Shown here: piece after piece, positions 8,371 to 10,193 of the stretch | Numbering within the stretch: the first letter of the stretch is position 1 | Layout of the letters: every line of letters starts with the position of its first letter | Assembly: GCA_025356735.1 (NCBI GenBank) | Contig: JANXRT010000268.1 | Span: forward strand, 1-10,193 | Source of the DNA: Acetobacteraceae bacterium | GTDB taxonomy: Bacteria > Pseudomonadota > Alphaproteobacteria > Acetobacterales > Acetobacteraceae | Reading direction: 5' to 3' | Length of the DNA: 10,193 nucleotides | Program-made: the position numbers and the translations under genes | The notes under the pieces: generated by a model | What the model was told of the DNA's origin: nothing | Databases searched by the model: none | What the model saw: the letters and a program-made list of their open reading frames with translations, nothing else

Positions 8371-9137
8371 CGCATCTCCCCATAGGTCGGCGCGTGCAGG
8401 AAATGCTCGGCGTCGCGCAGATCCTCCGGGGTCGAGAGGTGGAACCACAATCCGTCATGGACCACTACCCGCAGCCGGCCGCGCTCGATCGCGCGGTCCC
8501 AGGCCAGGTTCATGCTGAACGGCGCCGCCGGCATGTCGTCGAGCAAAGCGGGCGAGATCAGCTGCACGCCGGCGAAGATGTATGGCACGACCTGGCGCTC
8601 GGTGCGCCGGGTGGGCCGGCCGAGCTTGTCCACGGCGAAGTCGCCGAACCCGACATCGGCGCGAACCTGAAAGCCGCGATGCACCAGCAGCACGCCATCG
8701 ACGCTGTCGTCGAACGCCGCCGCCAGCCGCGACAGCGCCGGGCGCGGGCCATCGACCCAATAGGCGTCGCCGTTGACGACGTAGAACGGCGCGGGTCCCA
8801 GCTTCGTATCGGGCGGCGCCAGCGCAGCACGCACCGAGCCGCCGGTATCCAGCAGCTTTTCCTCAGGCATCAGCCGGGTTCGCGGCCCCAGCCCGGCGGC
8901 ATCGCGCCCGGCGAGGTACTGTGCAACCTGCTCGCCGAGCCAGTGCGCGTTGACCACCACGTCGCGCACCCCGGCCGCCAGCAGCCGGTCGAAGCTGTGG
9001 TCGAGCAGCCCACGGCCTGACAGCTGCAGCAGCGGTTTTGGCAAAGTGTCGGTCAGCGGGCGCATCCGCTCGCCGCGCCCTGCCGCCAGGATCATCGCGC
9101 TGTGCGGCTTGACGATGGGCAGGGTCGAGGCGGTCAT
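8367..9137 (-). CDS. murU: Sugar-1-phosphate nucleotidyltransferase, probable MurU-type (N-acetylmuramate-1-phosphate uridylyltransferase)
   Basis: This is a 256-residue single-domain NTP transferase of the RmlA/GlmU-N fold. Visible motifs are the nucleotide-binding signature ILAAGRGERMRPLTDTLPKP (16-35, with K34), LLDTGG 95-100, and VVNGD 120-124, whose Asp124 should bind Mg2+. The ending WFHLSTPEDL near 231-240 is typical of MurU-like proteins. In the anomeric peptidoglycan-recycling route, MurU makes UDP-MurNAc from MurNAc-1-phosphate supplied by the kinase AmgK. Placement beside tsaE and addB supports MurU, but amgK is absent here, so substrate specificity is inferred and another sugar phosphate remains possible. 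The start is well supported by GGAAGG seven bases before ATG 9137. The gene begins 27 bp after the tsaE stop and its stop overlaps the addB start by four bases. Confidence 0.78.
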   Translation of the reverse strand: MTASTLPIVKPHSAMILAAGRGERMRPLTDTLPKPLLQLSGRGLLDHSFDRLLAAGVRDVVVNAHWLGEQVAQYLAGRDAAGLGPRTRLMPEEKLLDTGGSVRAALAPPDTKLGPAPFYVVNGDAYWVDGPRPALSRLAAAFDDSVDGVLLVHRGFQVRADVGFGDFAVDKLGRPTRRTERQVVPYIFAGVQLISPALLDDMPAAPFSMNLAWDRAIERGRLRVVVHDGLWFHLSTPEDLRDAEHFLHAPTYGEMR

Positions 9138-9164
9138 GCGGTGGCCTTCCTTGAAGCCGTATCG

Positions 9165-9623
9165 TTACAGCCTATCGTTCAACCTGTCGCTCCAGCCCGA
9201 CAGAACGGCGCTGCGGCGGTCGTCATCGATCGGAACCAGCGTCAAGGTTAACGCATCGTCCGGCGTGAGGAAGCCAAGCCGATCCGGCCACTCCACCAGC
9301 ACGATACCATCGCGCGCCGAGTCCCAATCAAGCTCTTCGAGCGCGGAAGCGTCGGACAACCGCCAAAGGTCGAAATGGTGGATGGTCCCGATCCGCGTCT
9401 CGTAGGCCTGGACGAGGGTGAATGTCGGGCTCGGCACATCGAGCGCCGGGTCCGCGGCCGCCGCGCGCAGGAAGGCCCGCGCGAAGGCGGACTTGCCGGC
9501 ACCGAGCGGGCCGGACAGGAGGATGGCATCGCCAGGCCGTGCCAGGGCAGCCAGCCTCGCGGCCAGCGCCTCGGTGGCGGCGAGGTCGAAAAGATGCAGC
9601 TCGATTATCTTATCAGGGGGCAT
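9165..9623 (-). CDS. tsaE: tRNA threonylcarbamoyladenosine biosynthesis ATPase TsaE
   Basis: TsaE is the small P-loop ATPase that works with TsaD and TsaB to place the t6A modification on A37 of ANN-decoding tRNAs. The 152-residue product, a normal length, has Walker A GPLGAGKS at 38-45, VPSPTFTLVQ at 63-72, HFDLWRL at 83-89 and VEWPDR at 110-115, all hallmark TsaE blocks. The frame is open far upstream to 9896, but that part lies opposite the divergent reductase gene and shows no family similarity. ATG 9623 is the only ATG, GTG or TTG at the right place. No clear Shine-Dalgarno precedes it, so a very short or leaderless transcript is possible. It is the first gene of the minus-strand unit that continues into murU, addB, addA and trxA. 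Confidence 0.94.
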   Translation of the reverse strand: MPPDKIIELHLFDLAATEALAARLAALARPGDAILLSGPLGAGKSAFARAFLRAAAADPALDVPSPTFTLVQAYETRIGTIHHFDLWRLSDASALEELDWDSARDGIVLVEWPDRLGFLTPDDALTLTLVPIDDDRRSAVLSGWSDRLNDRL

Positions 9624-9686
9624 CGCGGGGCAAGGTGTAGGTCTACGGCGCTTGATCCGGCAAGGTGCTGCCGCTACCTCGATAGG
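9624..9686. promoter_or_regulatory. Divergent intergenic region between tsaE and the reductase gene, with a 9-bp direct repeat
   Basis: Only 63 bases separate the two divergent start codons, so both promoters must lie here or overlap the coding starts. GGCAAGGTG occurs at 9629-9637 and again at 9659-9667, exactly 30 bases apart, or about three helical turns. Each copy is followed by CTAC five or six bases later. A weak plus-strand promoter can be drawn: TTGATC (9652-9657), 17-base spacer, TACCTC (9675-9680). It would put the transcript start almost on the ATG at 9687. Neither gene has a good Shine-Dalgarno. Promoter assignments are tentative. Confidence 0.35.
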
Positions 9687-10037
9687 ATGCAGACACTCGA
9701 CACCGACGTGGCGATCATCGGCGCCGGCCCGGTGGGGCTTTTTGCCGTGTTCCAGCTTGGCATGCTGAAGCTCACCAGCGTGGTGATCGACGCGTTGGAC
9801 GCGGTCGGCGGGCAGTGCACCGCGTTGTATCCCGAAAAGCCGATTTTCGACGTTCCCGCCCATCCGGCGATCGAAGCCGGTGAACTGATCGTGCAACTCG
9901 AGCGCCAGATCGCGCCGTTCCTGCCGCCCTTGCTGCTGGGCCGGCGAGTCGTGGCGTTGGAAGGCTCATCCGGCGACTTCCGACTGACCACAGATCAGGG
10001 CGACATCGTGACGGCGCGCGCCGTCATCGTCGCCGCC
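9687..10037 (+). CDS. Ferredoxin/flavodoxin--NADP+ reductase, thioredoxin-reductase-like type, N-terminal part (truncated by assembly break)
   Basis: These first 117 codons belong to an FAD enzyme that passes electrons between NADPH and ferredoxin or flavodoxin. Visible are the FAD-binding loop IIGAGPVGLFA (10-20), then DALDAVGGQCTALYPEKPIFD (35-55), a signature of thioredoxin-reductase-like FNRs (YumC type), and AVIVAA (112-117), the strand before the second glycine-rich turn. A redox-active CxxC is not expected in this family. Full-length members are about 340 residues. After codon 117 the plus strand stops matching the family. The expected continuation is found in reverse orientation at about 10163-10041, so the truncation is probably an assembly artefact and not a mutation. 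The start at 9687 has only a weak AGG directly before it. It is transcribed away from tsaE. Confidence 0.88.

Positions 10038-10193
<156 letters not shown>

Noticed and set aside
8371..8448. 26-codon upstream extension of addB
   Set aside because: It only reads through the murU 3' end. The ATG at 8370 has a good GGGGAG site and the stop-start overlap.
6218..8518. 766-codon open frame on the plus strand opposite addB
   Set aside because: Its product is dominated by Ser, Ala and Arg with no recognisable domain. It lies exactly antisense to a well-supported addB. Long antisense frames are expected in GC-rich genes.
9624..9896. N-terminal extension of tsaE by about 91 codons
   Set aside because: It would lie opposite the reductase gene, shows no TsaE similarity, and would make the protein far longer than the family. 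ATG 9623 gives the standard length.

Overview
The window is GC-rich bacterial DNA with nearly gap-free housekeeping genes. It looks like an alphaproteobacterium, most likely Rhodospirillales/Acetobacteraceae. Three things suggest this: the order accD-folC facing trxA-addA-addB-NTP transferase-tsaE, the alphaproteobacterial style of AddAB, and a GC-rich intergenic hairpin repeat of a kind I recall from Acetobacteraceae genomes. The taxonomic call rests on recalled similarity, not on a search.

Layout: (1) Positions 1-1475, plus strand: the 3' end of accD, whose stop overlaps the TTG start of folC. (2) Positions 1476-1534: a short convergent intergenic region with a perfect 8-bp-stem hairpin. 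The hairpin belongs to a repeat whose second copy, in opposite orientation, lies inside the first codons of folC. (3) Positions 1535-9623, minus strand: a compact unit transcribed in the order tsaE, murU-like nucleotidyltransferase, addB, addA, trxA. The murU/addB and addB/addA junctions overlap (ATGA and TGATG). (4) Positions 9624-9686: a 63-bp divergent intergenic region with a 9-bp direct repeat. (5) Positions 9687-10037, plus strand: the first 117 codons of a thioredoxin-reductase-like ferredoxin/flavodoxin-NADP+ reductase. (6) Positions about 10029-10193: not genuine contiguous sequence. The next ~41 codons of the same reductase appear here in reverse orientation, followed by 30 consecutive Gs. 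This looks like a fold-back misassembly ending in a sequencing poly-G tail.

Functionally, accD (fatty acid synthesis) and folC (folate polyglutamylation) form the end of one transcription unit. The opposing unit joins tRNA t6A modification (TsaE), a sugar-1-phosphate nucleotidyltransferase of probable peptidoglycan-recycling type, the AddAB helicase-nuclease for double-strand break repair, and thioredoxin. The kinase AmgK, which I recall as usual between tsaE and murU in related bacteria, is absent here. I found no previously undescribed system. The points most worth checking are the artefactual right end, the repeat inside folC, the missing amgK and the direct repeat in the divergent promoter region.
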